In this document: positions 9,797 through 18,346 of the stretch, piece by piece
How the letters are laid out: each line of letters begins with the position of its first letter
Position numbering within the stretch: position 1 is the first letter of the stretch
Made by a program: the position numbers and the translations under genes
NCBI GenBank assembly: GCA_965229355.1
Contig: OZ245869.1
Span: 1,550,001 to 1,614,000, forward strand
DNA from: GCA-2737725 sp965229355
GTDB lineage: Bacteria > Pseudomonadota > Alphaproteobacteria > Rhodospirillales > Rhodospirillaceae
Direction: 5' to 3'
Length of the DNA stretch: 64,000 nt
The notes under the pieces: model-generated
Databases searched by the model: none
Told to the model about the DNA's origin: nothing
The model's input: the letters and a program-made list of their open reading frames with translations, nothing else

Positions 9797-10543
9797 ATGA
9801 CGTTAATGAAAAATGTTCACAAACCAGCGCCTCATGCCAGGATTGTCATTCTGACAGGTGCGGGAATCTCGCAAGAATCGGGTCTGGAAACCTTCCGCGA
9901 TCCTGATGGGATTTGGGCCAAGGTTCGCATCGAGGACGTTGCAACCCCTGAGGCGTTCGCCCGCGATCCTGAACGCGTGCATGCTTTTTACAATATGCGC
10001 CGGAAGCGCGCACTGACATTGAATCTGGAACAGAATGCAGCACACACAGCGTTAGCGGATTTAGAGGCGCGGTGGCGGGGTGATGTGCTGGTGATTACGC
10101 AAAATGTGGATTCGTTCCATGAGCGCGCGGGCACCAAGAATCTGATTCATATGCATGGCCGTCATGCTGAAGCACGGTGCAACCACTGTAATCATATCGT
10201 GCCGTGGCAAGGCGATATGTCGGTCGATGATGTTTGCGCGAATTGTGGGCGCTCTGAAGGAATGCGGCCTAATGTAGTATGGTTTGGCGAAATGCCGCTC
10301 GAGATGGAGCGTATTCAGGCCGCACTGTTTGAATGTGATTTATTCATTTCAATCGGCACATCGGGGAATGTCTACCCAGCCGCAGGGTTCGTCAGCGTCC
10401 TACGCAAAATGGGGCGCGGACATACTGTGGAGCTCAATCTTGAACCATCCACAGGGGCCTCATTATTTGCTGAGTCCCACTATGGCAAAGCAACCGAAAT
10501 TGTGCCGCGCTATGTGGCAGCGCTTCTTAATGACCAAGCTTGA
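9797..10543 (+). CDS. cobB: Sir2-family NAD-dependent protein deacylase (CobB class III)
   Basis: A sirtuin of about 248 residues. Seen: NAD motif TGAGISQESGLETFRD at 20-35, TQNVD with catalytic His120 in HMHG, and four zinc cysteines (128, 131, 147, 150). The YNMR sequence at 65-68 matches the YxxR pair that fits succinyl/malonyl-lysine in class III sirtuins, so desuccinylase activity is expected along with deacetylase. The open frame begins at a TTG (9746), but ATG at 9797 fits the family N-terminus; ATG at 9806 is also possible. Its end overlaps the start of the next gene by 14 bases. Confidence 0.92.
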   Translation: MTLMKNVHKPAPHARIVILTGAGISQESGLETFRDPDGIWAKVRIEDVATPEAFARDPERVHAFYNMRRKRALTLNLEQNAAHTALADLEARWRGDVLVITQNVDSFHERAGTKNLIHMHGRHAEARCNHCNHIVPWQGDMSVDDVCANCGRSEGMRPNVVWFGEMPLEMERIQAALFECDLFISIGTSGNVYPAAGFVSVLRKMGRGHTVELNLEPSTGASLFAESHYGKATEIVPRYVAALLNDQA

Positions 10544-11114
10544 TGATCTTTTAGTAAGGGTGCGCAGTTGCACGTTGTGTACTGACTTGCCCTTGGGTCC
10601 GCGCCCTGTGGTGCGCCTTAAGCCCAGTGCCAAAGTTTTGATTATCGGCCAAGCGCCCGGCACCAAAGTGCATGAAACCGGCATTCCTTGGAATGATCGG
10701 TCAGGTGACAGGTTGCGTGATTGGCTGGGTGTAGATCGCGACACATTTTACGATGAACGGCGTATCGCCATCATGCCGATGGGGTTGTGCTATCCGGGCA
10801 TTGATAAAAACGGTGGCGATTTACCGCCGCGCCCGCAGTGTGCGCCGACGTGGCATCCGCAACTCTGGCCGTTCTTGACGAACGTTGAGCTAGTGCTGTT
10901 GGTGGGCAGTTACGCGCAGAAGCGCTATTTGCCGGATGGTCGAAAAGCGACGATGACGGAGACGGTAAAAGCGTGGCGTGATTATGGACCAAAATTTATA
11001 CCGCTGCCACATCCGAGTTGGCGCAATACCGGATGGCTGAAAAAGAATTCGTGGTTTGATGCAGAGCTTGCGCCCAAGCTAAAACATCGCGTGCATAAGC
11101 TTTTGACGCTTTAA
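10530..11114 (+). CDS. Fe-S uracil-DNA glycosylase family protein
   Basis: A 194-residue member of the UDG superfamily (COG1573 type). Motif A is GQAPGTKVHETGIPW and motif C is HPSWRN. Four cysteines at 14, 17, 87 and 104 have the CxxC...C-x16-C spacing of the [4Fe-4S] site in family 4/5 enzymes. It probably excises uracil or another deaminated base from DNA; the motif A acidic residue differs from the classical Asp, so substrate range is uncertain. A longer open frame reaches back into the sirtuin gene, but ATG at 10530 is the sensible start. Its stop shares TTAA with the convergent metallopeptidase. Confidence 0.85.
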   Translation: MTKLDDLLVRVRSCTLCTDLPLGPRPVVRLKPSAKVLIIGQAPGTKVHETGIPWNDRSGDRLRDWLGVDRDTFYDERRIAIMPMGLCYPGIDKNGGDLPPRPQCAPTWHPQLWPFLTNVELVLLVGSYAQKRYLPDGRKATMTETVKAWRDYGPKFIPLPHPSWRNTGWLKKNSWFDAELAPKLKHRVHKLLTL

Positions 11115-11539
11115 GGCTGAAGCTCTTCTGCATCAGCTTCGGCTTCAAGCGCATCCATATCCTCATCTGAAAACCCAAAGTGATGTCCGATTTCATGGAT
11201 CATCACGTGGCGGACGACGTGGCCTAAGTCTTCGCCTGTCTCCGCCCAATAATCCAAGATTGGACGGCGATACAGAAACACCATGTTGGGCAATCCGCCT
11301 GACGCTTCCACGGTTTGTTCATTCAGGCTGACGCCTTGATATAACCCCAGAATATCAAAGGGGCTTTCTAACTCCATCTCAGCGCGAACATCATCATCTG
11401 GGAACTCAGCGACGTGGATGACGATTCCCGTTGTGAATTGCCGCAAACGCTTAGGCAAACTTTGCAGTGCATCATTTGCCAGGGCTTCCATATCGTCCAA
11501 ACTCGGCGGTAAAATAGAGGGCGATAAAATGTCAGCCAT
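11111..11539 (-). CDS. Minimal zincin-like metallopeptidase family protein
   Basis: A 142-residue protein of the short metallopeptidase family with the minimal MMP-like fold (Zincin_1). The zinc motif HEIGH is at 115-119, followed by HFGFSDEDMDALE, where an Asp probably supplies the third ligand. The N-terminal half has the typical LPKRLRQ and FPDDDV segments. Activity has rarely been shown for this family and the physiological substrate is unknown. It runs toward the glycosylase gene with overlapping stop codons. Confidence 0.85.
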   Translation of the reverse strand: MADILSPSILPPSLDDMEALANDALQSLPKRLRQFTTGIVIHVAEFPDDDVRAEMELESPFDILGLYQGVSLNEQTVEASGGLPNMVFLYRRPILDYWAETGEDLGHVVRHVMIHEIGHHFGFSDEDMDALEAEADAEELQP

Positions 11540-11601
11540 GCTTCGCAGCTTTTCCCATGTTGATGGGTTTTATAGCATGAATACAACAGAAGGAGCGCAC
11601 G

Positions 11602-11895
11602 ATGGTTGCAAAACTTGATCCTGCCACACGCAAGAACGCACTGAAAAAACTTGTGCATTGGAATGACGTGATTGGTCGGGATGCGATTGAACGCACGTTT
11701 GTCTTTGGCGATTTTGAACAAGCCTTTGCATTTATGACGCGCGTAGCGGCAAAGGCTGAAGAGATGAACCATCACCCAGAGTGGACAAATATTTATAAAA
11801 CGGTGGAGGTCACCCTTAGTACGCATGACTGCGGTGGCGTCAGTGAGCTTGATATCAAGCTTGCCACGTTCATGGATGATGTCGCTCGGGAATAG
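11602..11895 (+). CDS. phhB: Pterin-4a-carbinolamine dehydratase
   Basis: A 97-residue PCD/DCoH protein. The active-site block MNHHPEWTNIY carries the two catalytic His residues, followed by VEVTLSTHDCGGVSELD. The enzyme dehydrates 4a-hydroxytetrahydropterin to recycle the pterin cofactor. No phenylalanine hydroxylase is nearby, so it may serve another pterin pathway. AGAAGGAG precedes the ATG. Its TAG stop lies in the arm of a hairpin shared with the convergent exporter gene. Confidence 0.93.
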   Translation: MVAKLDPATRKNALKKLVHWNDVIGRDAIERTFVFGDFEQAFAFMTRVAAKAEEMNHHPEWTNIYKTVEVTLSTHDCGGVSELDIKLATFMDDVARE

Positions 11896-11910
11896 ATTGT
11901 CTATTCCTTT
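11889..11910. terminator. Bidirectional hairpin containing both stop codons
   Basis: GGAATAG (11889-11895) and CTATTCC (11901-11907) form a seven-pair stem around loop ATTGT, followed by TTT on the plus strand. The TAG stops of phhB and of the convergent EamA gene are the inner ends of the two arms. The T run is short, so termination strength is uncertain. Confidence 0.5.
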
Positions 11911-12803
11911 ACGGGCGGCGGCGGTGGTTTTTGCAACCGCGCTTCGCGTAAAAGGATGTACAGCGTCGAGACAATAATCACCACTGCGCCAACGCCCGTC
12001 CAAATGCTGGGCACTTCACCGAACAGCCAGAAGCCGAACAGCGCCGCCAACAGAATCTGAAGATAGTCGATGGGATTCATTACGGTGGCTTCGCCGTATG
12101 TGAATGCCTTGATCATCATGTATTGACCGACACTGGCCATCACGCCAATCGCGATCAGGTAAATCCATTGATCTGACGTCGGCATTTGCCACACAAAATA
12201 AGCAGGTACGGCTGTGATGATGGCCGTGCCAGTTGCGAACCACGCCATGATGGTGGCCGGGCCATCTACGGCGGCTTGTTGGCGCACGACACTCATGGCG
12301 CCTGCGACGGCTAATGCAGACACCAAGGCGGCCACAGCAGGTAATTCCACGGGAACTTCCGTGGGCCGCAGCATAATCAACACGCCAATAAACCCGATAA
12401 GTGTCGCAAGACCGCGCCGCCAGCGCACAACTTCGCCCAAAAACATTACGGCGAGCATGATCATGAACAGGGGGCGCGTGTAGCCCAATGACACAGCGGT
12501 GGCTAACTCCATGTGCGTCATGGCATAGAACCCTGCATTCATGCCCACGGCAGCGCAGCATACGCGCACCAAATGCAGGTCAGGCCGCGCGGTTTTGTAA
12601 ACCTTAAAGCCGTAGCGAATGATGAATGGAATAATAATGCTAAGGCCGAAGAGGCAACGAAAGAACACCATTTCCGGTGCTGGGATGCTTTGGCCCATCT
12701 TTTTAATCAGGACCGACACGCCTGAAAACACCAGGGCGCTGCCGACCATCCAGATGGCACCCTTAATGTTATCAAACGGAAGTGGAGCTGAGGATGAAGC
12801 CAT
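11901..12803 (-). CDS. EamA-domain DMT-superfamily transporter
   Basis: A 300-residue inner-membrane protein with about ten hydrophobic helices in two EamA repeats, the drug/metabolite transporter layout. Related proteins export amino acids, nucleosides or S-adenosylmethionine; the substrate here is not predictable. The C-terminus is a short proline-rich tail (KPPPPPVKE). ATG at 12803 has no strong ribosome site. It is divergent from the TrmH-type methylase gene across about 160 bases containing several inverted repeats. Confidence 0.88.
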   Translation of the reverse strand: MASSSAPLPFDNIKGAIWMVGSALVFSGVSVLIKKMGQSIPAPEMVFFRCLFGLSIIIPFIIRYGFKVYKTARPDLHLVRVCCAAVGMNAGFYAMTHMELATAVSLGYTRPLFMIMLAVMFLGEVVRWRRGLATLIGFIGVLIMLRPTEVPVELPAVAALVSALAVAGAMSVVRQQAAVDGPATIMAWFATGTAIITAVPAYFVWQMPTSDQWIYLIAIGVMASVGQYMMIKAFTYGEATVMNPIDYLQILLAALFGFWLFGEVPSIWTGVGAVVIIVSTLYILLREARLQKPPPPPVKE

Positions 12804-12812
12804 AATTAAAAG

Positions 12813-12839
12813 GTTTCACATTGTGATGTGTTTTGAAAC
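12813..12839. promoter_or_regulatory. Nested inverted repeats upstream of the EamA transporter
   Basis: GTTTCA (12813-12818) and TGAAAC (12834-12839) face each other across 15 bases, and an 11-base palindrome TCACATTGTGA starts inside the left arm. The site lies 10-36 bases upstream of the transporter start and could be an operator; the binding protein is unknown. Confidence 0.3.
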
Positions 12840-12967
12840 GACTTAAACCTGCCGCCGGTTTCCAGCAATGACGGTTTTTGTATGCCTGATGCCTGCTGAA
12901 CGCCCAGCTTCATGTATAAATGGCCTTTCGTGTATAAAGGCGCAAAGCCTTATAAATGTGATTTCCG

Positions 12968-13582
12968 ATGTCTAACTCTCAATCTACTCGCAGTCCTAAG
13001 CATAACATCCAGCCCATGCGTGGCTTCTTCGGCATTGGTGTGGAAGGTATCAGTAAATCATTCAACGTCGGTAACCTGTTCCGCTCTGCTCATGCGTTCG
13101 GCGCAAGCTTTGTATTTACGGTGGCCGCAGCGTATCGGCGTCGTGACGGCAAACAAACCGATACATCAGATGCGACGTCAAGCCTGCCGTTTTATGCGTT
13201 CCCTGATGTCGCGTACATGCAATTGCCGACCCGATGCGCGTTAGTCGGCGTGGAGTTTTTGGAAGATGCGGTGGATCTACCCAGTTTTCATCATCCGCGC
13301 CAAGCGGCCTATGTAATGGGGCCTGAACTCAGTTCTTTGTCGCCTGAAATGTTGGCGCGATGCGATCACGTTATCAAAATCCCAACACGCTTTTGTTTGA
13401 ATGTGGGTATCGCAGGTGTGCTGGTGATGTACGACCGCATGCTCGTTCATGGCGGCTTTCCAGCTCGCCCTATGCTGCCGGGTGGCCCTGGGACGACATT
13501 GCCCGATGAATACCGCGCCGCGCCGCCATTGGCCGAGGTGGCGCTTGCCGCGAATGCCGGCGGTCGAAAATACAAACGCTGA
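12968..13582 (+). CDS. TrmH/SpoU-family RNA 2'-O-methyltransferase
   Basis: A 204-residue SPOUT-fold protein. The SAM-binding trefoil knot is marked by AYVMGPELSSLSPE and CDHVIKIPTRFCLNVGIAGV, and motif 1 by SFNVGNLFRSAHAFGA with the conserved Asn and Arg. Such enzymes 2'-O-methylate tRNA or rRNA; the position modified cannot be told from sequence. The C-terminal 40 residues are low in complexity and end in KYKR. ATG at 12968 follows a stretch with a small hairpin (AAGGC/GCCTT near 12937-12950). Confidence 0.87.
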   Translation: MSNSQSTRSPKHNIQPMRGFFGIGVEGISKSFNVGNLFRSAHAFGASFVFTVAAAYRRRDGKQTDTSDATSSLPFYAFPDVAYMQLPTRCALVGVEFLEDAVDLPSFHHPRQAAYVMGPELSSLSPEMLARCDHVIKIPTRFCLNVGIAGVLVMYDRMLVHGGFPARPMLPGGPGTTLPDEYRAAPPLAEVALAANAGGRKYKR

Positions 13583-13680
13583 AAACTCTTTGAGATTTTC
13601 AAAGCAAAGCCTTGCGCGAAGGGTGTGGCTCTTCGCATAATTACGGCACCAATTTTAATGCCTTCATCGCGGTGATACTC

Positions 13681-14196
13681 ATGCGCCTTCTTTCTTTTGG
13701 TCTTGTAATTTCCGCATGCGCCATGCTGGCTCTGCCTGCCACAGCGCAGGATGTGAAAGTGCTCACCACCAGCGGTAAGTGGACAGCTTACACATACCAA
13801 GAAGATGGCAAGAACGTTTGCTATATGGCCTCGAAACCCATCAAATCTGAAGGCGCTTATAAAGCGCGGGGCGAAGTGTTGACGCTCGTCACGCATCGTC
13901 CGGGTGAAAATGCAACCGATGTCGTTAGTGTTGTTGCAGGCTACGCCTATCAGCCGGATAGTGATGTGGCTGTGCAAATTGGGTCGCGTAAATTCACACT
14001 CTTTACGTTTGGCGAGCGTGCTTGGGCGCGCGATAATCAAACTGATAAGACGATCGTACAAACAATGGTCAAAGGCACATCGCTGACCATTCGTGGCAAT
14101 TCATCGCGCGGTACGCCGACGATCGATACATATTCTCTGCAAGGTTTTGGCGGTGCCTATAAAGCCATCAACGATGCCTGTGGCGTAAAAGGCTAA
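13681..14196 (+). CDS. IalB (invasion-associated locus B) family exported protein
   Basis: A protein of about 171 residues with a signal peptide ending near PATAQD, then a single IalB-type beta-rich domain starting at SGKWTAYTYQEDGKNVCYMAS. The family is common in free-living alphaproteobacteria and the name comes from Bartonella; an invasion role should not be assumed here. Two cysteines (KNVCYM and NDACGV near the end) could pair. The open frame starts at a TTG (13612), but ATG at 13681 opens the signal peptide. Confidence 0.82.
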   Translation: MRLLSFGLVISACAMLALPATAQDVKVLTTSGKWTAYTYQEDGKNVCYMASKPIKSEGAYKARGEVLTLVTHRPGENATDVVSVVAGYAYQPDSDVAVQIGSRKFTLFTFGERAWARDNQTDKTIVQTMVKGTSLTIRGNSSRGTPTIDTYSLQGFGGAYKAINDACGVKG

Positions 14197-14205
14197 TGTT
14201 TTAGA

Positions 14206-15006
14206 CTACAACCGCGCCGCCAGCATTTGCGTAATCAAGCCCGGCTCGCCGTCACCGATGGGTTGTCCGTCAATCGCAATCACGCCGCGTAACCCCAAAG
14301 CATTCGAAACAAACACTTCGCTGGCGGCTTTGAGCATTTCAACTGTGATTGGCCGTTCCTCACCGCGCGCAAGTTTCAGTACGTCTGCACGCATCACACC
14401 TGGCAGAGCACCTTCTGCAATAGGCGGCGTTACGACAACGCCATCGACCAGTGCAAAAATATTTGCGATTGTCGTTTCTGCCACACGGCCTTGAGTATTG
14501 AGAACAATCGCATCATCTGCGCTTTGTTCTGCGGCATCCTGGCGCAGCATAATGTTCTCAAGATAGTTGATGTTCTTGATCACACTCAGGGGTGAATTTT
14601 CATTGCGTGTCGTGATATCCGAAACCACAAGCGTGATCGGGATGCTCATATCAGGCAGAGGGCTTGCTGTGATCAGCAGTGTTGGTTCGGGTGTTGATGG
14701 CGGCAGGAGTCCGCGCGGGCCTGATCCGCGCGTTACTGTTAAGCGCACAGCCGCATCAGACAGTTGGTTTTCTTCAGCCACACGCTCAACCAATGCGCTT
14801 AAGGTCGTGTCTGGCCAGGGCAACGCCAGCGCGATGATATTTGCGTCGCGGCGCAGACGCTCGAAATGCGCGTGCAAACGTCGTGCTTGTCCCCGCCGCA
14901 CGGCAATTGTTTCAAACACGCCGTCGCCCAGCAAAAAACCCCGATCGCTGGGGGCGATACGTGCTTCTGCTTCATCCATCAGTTTGCCATTAAGGCAGAC
15001 GCGCAT
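14206..15006 (-). CDS. pabC: Class IV aminotransferase, probable 4-amino-4-deoxychorismate lyase
   Basis: A 266-residue fold-type IV PLP enzyme. Features seen: SDRGFLLGDGVFETIAV near residue 20, the PLP lysine in VIKNINYLENIM near residue 145, and a phosphate-binding segment near GALPGVMRADVL. Branched-chain and D-amino-acid aminotransferases share this fold, but the gene lies six bases after pabB in the same orientation, which favours conversion of aminodeoxychorismate to 4-aminobenzoate for folate. Confidence 0.82.
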   Translation of the reverse strand: MRVCLNGKLMDEAEARIAPSDRGFLLGDGVFETIAVRRGQARRLHAHFERLRRDANIIALALPWPDTTLSALVERVAEENQLSDAAVRLTVTRGSGPRGLLPPSTPEPTLLITASPLPDMSIPITLVVSDITTRNENSPLSVIKNINYLENIMLRQDAAEQSADDAIVLNTQGRVAETTIANIFALVDGVVVTPPIAEGALPGVMRADVLKLARGEERPITVEMLKAASEVFVSNALGLRGVIAIDGQPIGDGEPGLITQMLAARL

Positions 15007-15011
15007 TTAAC

Positions 15012-16388
15012 TCAACTGTCCCCATTCAGCGCCGCCAACAGGGGCTTCGCCTTTAATATACTTTCGGCATATTCCTGTGCCGGATCAGAATCTGCAACTA
15101 TGCCGCCGCCAGCTTGTGCTGCAAGCTGATCTCCTGATCTGATTAAGGTCCGGATGATGATGGAAGAGTCCATCGCGCCATCAAAACCTAGCCATGCGAC
15201 AGACCCGCAATAAGGCCCGCGGGCAACGGGTTCAAGGTCATGAATGATATGCATGGCTCTAATTTTGGGCGCACCGGTAATAGATCCCCCCGGAAAACAG
15301 GCGGCTAGCAAATCGACCGCTGTACAATTACTGCGCAATTGGCCGGTCACGACCGAAACCAAGTGATGCACGGTCGGAAAGCTTTCCAAGCCGCATAACG
15401 TGGGCACATCTACCGATCCCGGTACGCACACGCGGCTGATATCGTTACGTAATAAATCGACGATCATCAAATTCTCAGCGCGATCTTTGTCGCTGGCGCG
15501 CAACTCGTTCGCAAAAGCCTGATCTTCCTCTGGCGTTTTGCCGCGGGGCCGAGTGCCTTTAATAGGCCTGGTTTCCACATGACCATTGGTATCGACGCTA
15601 AGAAAGCGCTCGGGCGACGCCGAGATAATTTGTAAATCATCGCCTAGCGACAAATAGGCTGCGAAGGGTGCTGCTGATTGGCGGCGTAAGCGTTGATATA
15701 AAGTGAATGGGTTTAAATCGCTCGGCCAAGGCGCTGTCCAGCGCTGCGTCATATTGGCTTGATAAATTTCACCTGCGCGAATGAACTCGATAATGCGCGC
15801 AACGCGTTTCTTATAAACGTCTTCTGTGAAATCTGCGATCCACGTTCCTGTGGCGGCAGATTGTGCTGGTACAGTCCGGGCATCCAACTTCGATGCGATA
15901 TCTTTTGCCCGCTGTTCAGCGCGGATGTGACGTGCCGCGTCATTCTGTTCTGGATGACCTGATGAGATCACCCATGTCAGCTTGTTCTGTAGATCGAACG
16001 CGACAACCACGTCGTACAGACCGAACGCGAGATCAAGCGGAAATGCCGCAGGCTTACGGCTTGGCAAGTTCTCTAACGCGCCGCCCACATCGTAACCGAC
16101 AAACCCAACAGCACCGCCGATAAAGGGGGCTGGCAGTTTCATATCGGATGTGATGCGAAAAGTGCCCAATGCATCGCGCAATTCAAAAAAGGGATCGGGC
16201 GATGTATCGCCGGGTGCGCGCGTCAGCACACGAAAGGGGTCAACAGCAATATAGGCAAACTGCGATTGTGCGCCCTCACCGCTCCCATCCAGCAGCATAG
16301 CATAAGGCTCGTGGGCGACAGCTGCGAACGCAACAGCGGGCTCGCGATACGAAATAGATTTAACAACGATGCGGGACGCTAAGGTCAC
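15012..16388 (-). CDS. pabB: Aminodeoxychorismate synthase component I
   Basis: A 458-residue chorismate-binding enzyme. The catalytic half contains EIYQANMTQRW, ETRPIKGTRPRG, ENLMIVDLLRND and GSITGAPKIRAM, the usual PabB/TrpE signature set. It makes 4-amino-4-deoxychorismate from chorismate and glutamine-derived ammonia; the amidotransferase PabA is not in the window. The start appears to be GTG at 16388, since the next in-frame ATG would remove the conserved N-terminal strand. Anthranilate synthase is the main alternative, but pabC downstream argues for folate. Confidence 0.88.
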   Translation of the reverse strand: MTLASRIVVKSISYREPAVAFAAVAHEPYAMLLDGSGEGAQSQFAYIAVDPFRVLTRAPGDTSPDPFFELRDALGTFRITSDMKLPAPFIGGAVGFVGYDVGGALENLPSRKPAAFPLDLAFGLYDVVVAFDLQNKLTWVISSGHPEQNDAARHIRAEQRAKDIASKLDARTVPAQSAATGTWIADFTEDVYKKRVARIIEFIRAGEIYQANMTQRWTAPWPSDLNPFTLYQRLRRQSAAPFAAYLSLGDDLQIISASPERFLSVDTNGHVETRPIKGTRPRGKTPEEDQAFANELRASDKDRAENLMIVDLLRNDISRVCVPGSVDVPTLCGLESFPTVHHLVSVVTGQLRSNCTAVDLLAACFPGGSITGAPKIRAMHIIHDLEPVARGPYCGSVAWLGFDGAMDSSIIIRTLIRSGDQLAAQAGGGIVADSDPAQEYAESILKAKPLLAALNGDS

Positions 16389-16417
16389 GACGCGCTCAAA
16401 AATTGCGGGTGAAATTG

Positions 16418-17428
16418 CTAACCCAATGTGGGCAAGACGCGATCAGGAAGCGCATGACCATCTGTGAATGCGCGGATATTAATGATCACCTTCTCACCCA
16501 TATTGGTGCGGCTTTCAAACGTGGCTGAGCCCATGTGCGGCAACAGCACCACATTATCCATATTCAACAGTTTTGGATTCACGGCCGGGTCGTGCTCGAA
16601 AACATCCAAACCAGCACCACCGATTTGCTTGGTCTCTAACATCTCGATCAGCGCGTTTTCATCCACCACTTCACCGCGTGCGGTGTTGACCACATAGGCT
16701 GATGGTTTCAGCAATTTCAAACGGCGCTCGGCCAGCAAATGGAACGTCGCTGGCGTGTGCGGGCAATGGATTGAAACCACATCTACCCGTGCCAACATTT
16801 GGTCCAAGCTTTCCCAATACGTGGCTTCAACTTCGGCTTCCAGATCAGGGGCTAAGCGGCGGCGGTTGTGGTAATGCACGGCCATGCCAAAGCCGCGCGC
16901 CCGGCGCGCAACGGCAGTTCCAATGCGGCCCATGCCGATAATCCCCAAGCGTTTCCCCCACAGGCGGTGACCCAACATGTGCGTTGGGCTCCAGCCTTTG
17001 AAACGGCCCTCGCGGATCATGCGGGCCCCTTCTACGATCCGGCGCGGCACAGCGACAATCAGCGCCATAGCCATGTCGGCGGTATCTTCAGTCAGGACAT
17101 CGGGTGTATTTGTAACGCTAATGCCCCGTTTGTGGGCAGCGGCGACGTCAATGTGGTCAACGCCGTTTCCGAAGTTCGCAATCAGTTTCAGCTTCGGCCC
17201 AGCCTGCGCCAGCAAATTTGCATCAATTTGATCGGTGAGGTTCGGCACCAGCACATCTGCCATTTTGATGGCCTCGATCAACTCATTGGTATGGAACGGG
17301 TGGTCGTCCGCATTCAGGCGCACGTCAAACAACTCCATCATCCGCGTTTCCACGGATTCAGGTAGTTTGCGCGTCACAACAACCAGTGGTTTGGATTTCA
17401 GCGGTTGAGGCACTGTCGGAACCGTCAT
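16418..17428 (-). CDS. D-isomer-specific 2-hydroxyacid dehydrogenase (glyoxylate/hydroxypyruvate reductase type)
   Basis: A 336-residue NAD(P)-dependent oxidoreductase. The Rossmann motif is GMGRIGTAVARRARGFG, the catalytic Arg lies in NTARGEVVDENAL, Glu in GLDVFEHDP, and His in LPHMGSAT. Best matched by glyoxylate or hydroxypyruvate reductases (GyaR group), though erythronate and formate dehydrogenase relatives share these motifs. ATG at 17428 is preferred to the upstream TTG. It is divergent from an SH3-domain protein, a pairing I recall from other alphaproteobacteria. Confidence 0.88.
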   Translation of the reverse strand: MTVPTVPQPLKSKPLVVVTRKLPESVETRMMELFDVRLNADDHPFHTNELIEAIKMADVLVPNLTDQIDANLLAQAGPKLKLIANFGNGVDHIDVAAAHKRGISVTNTPDVLTEDTADMAMALIVAVPRRIVEGARMIREGRFKGWSPTHMLGHRLWGKRLGIIGMGRIGTAVARRARGFGMAVHYHNRRRLAPDLEAEVEATYWESLDQMLARVDVVSIHCPHTPATFHLLAERRLKLLKPSAYVVNTARGEVVDENALIEMLETKQIGGAGLDVFEHDPAVNPKLLNMDNVVLLPHMGSATFESRTNMGEKVIINIRAFTDGHALPDRVLPTLG

Positions 17429-17619
17429 CAGCAAGGGTCAGTCTCAATGTGTAGAGTTGTCGCGCACGGTCTGCAACCGGGTTGATGCCCCTGTTCTATC
17501 TGGGGCGCTATGACGGTAATGCAGGTCTATTGCCCAGCTGGTGTGCAGTGCGTTGCCAAAGGGCCTATTCCCAGGTCATAAAGACAAATCGATTTTTGAA
17601 ATACGAAGGCTATGCGTAG

Positions 17620-18336
17620 GTGGGCTTGTTTCAGGTGAGCGCGCACGGTTCTGTTGGTTTGGTGATGATTTTGGCCGCGATGCTGGGCAGCTCCATGGCG
17701 CTTGCCCAAACCGCACCAAAGCCAGAGGCCGCAAAGCCCAGCACGGCCAAACCAGCCAGTAAGCCAGCAGCCCCAAAAGCGGATGCGGTGAAACCGAAAA
17801 CCGATAAGCCTGCTGGCAAGCCGGCCAAACCAGCCGAGACCAAACCTACTGAAGCCAAACCAGTCGAGGCTAAACCAACCGAAGCCGATGTGTTGGACAA
17901 TGCACCGGCGGCGGCTGAACCATCGCTGCCGATTCCCCGTTTCGTGTCGTTCCGGACCGAGCCCGTGAATGCGCGCACGGGCCCTGGCGTGCGTTACCCC
18001 GTGGACTGGGTGTATATGCGCCGCCGCTTGCCGGTCGAGATTATCGCTGAGTTTGAAACGTGGCGCCAAATTCGCGACCCCGACGGCAGCGAAGTGTGGG
18101 TCCATCAAAGCATGGTCAGTGGCCGCCGTACTGGCGTGATCAAAGGCCAGGCACAAGGTTTGCGTAAAACCAACACCGATATTTCTGACACGATTGCGAC
18201 ATTAGAGCCAAACGTGATCGTGGATGTGGTGCGCTGCCCTGACGGTGTGTTCTGCCGTGTGGAAGTGAACGGTTTGCAGGGGTGGCTGAAGCGCGATCAG
18301 TTCTGGGGCGTTTATCCTCAAGAAATCATCGAATAA
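17620..18336 (+). CDS. Exported protein with Pro/Ala/Lys linker and two SH3-like domains
   Basis: A 238-residue protein. A signal peptide ends near ALAQ, followed by a 65-residue linker of AKP/KPA/EAKP repeats, then two bacterial SH3 (DUF1058-type) domains: one from FRTEPVNARTGPGVRYPV and one from LEPNVIVDVVRC. Such domains bind peptidoglycan or cell-wall peptides. The start is unsure: GTG at 17620 (AAGG ten bases upstream), GTG at 17635, or ATG at 17665, which would leave a very short signal peptide. The low-complexity linker probably spans part of the envelope. Confidence 0.8.
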   Translation: MGLFQVSAHGSVGLVMILAAMLGSSMALAQTAPKPEAAKPSTAKPASKPAAPKADAVKPKTDKPAGKPAKPAETKPTEAKPVEAKPTEADVLDNAPAAAEPSLPIPRFVSFRTEPVNARTGPGVRYPVDWVYMRRRLPVEIIAEFETWRQIRDPDGSEVWVHQSMVSGRRTGVIKGQAQGLRKTNTDISDTIATLEPNVIVDVVRCPDGVFCRVEVNGLQGWLKRDQFWGVYPQEIIE

Positions 18337-18346
18337 GATTTCGGAA

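Noticed and set aside
10284..10529. Upstream extension of the uracil-DNA glycosylase frame
   Set aside because: It overlaps the sirtuin C-terminus, and the glycosylase family begins at about 10530.
12912..13244. Alternative reading frame overlapping the TrmH-type gene
   Set aside because: Shadow frame: the overlapping frame encodes clear SPOUT motifs and this one encodes none.
17631..17978. Low-complexity Gly/Leu/Ala frame on the minus strand of the SH3 gene
   Set aside because: It is the antisense of the AKP-repeat linker, which produces long open frames by composition.
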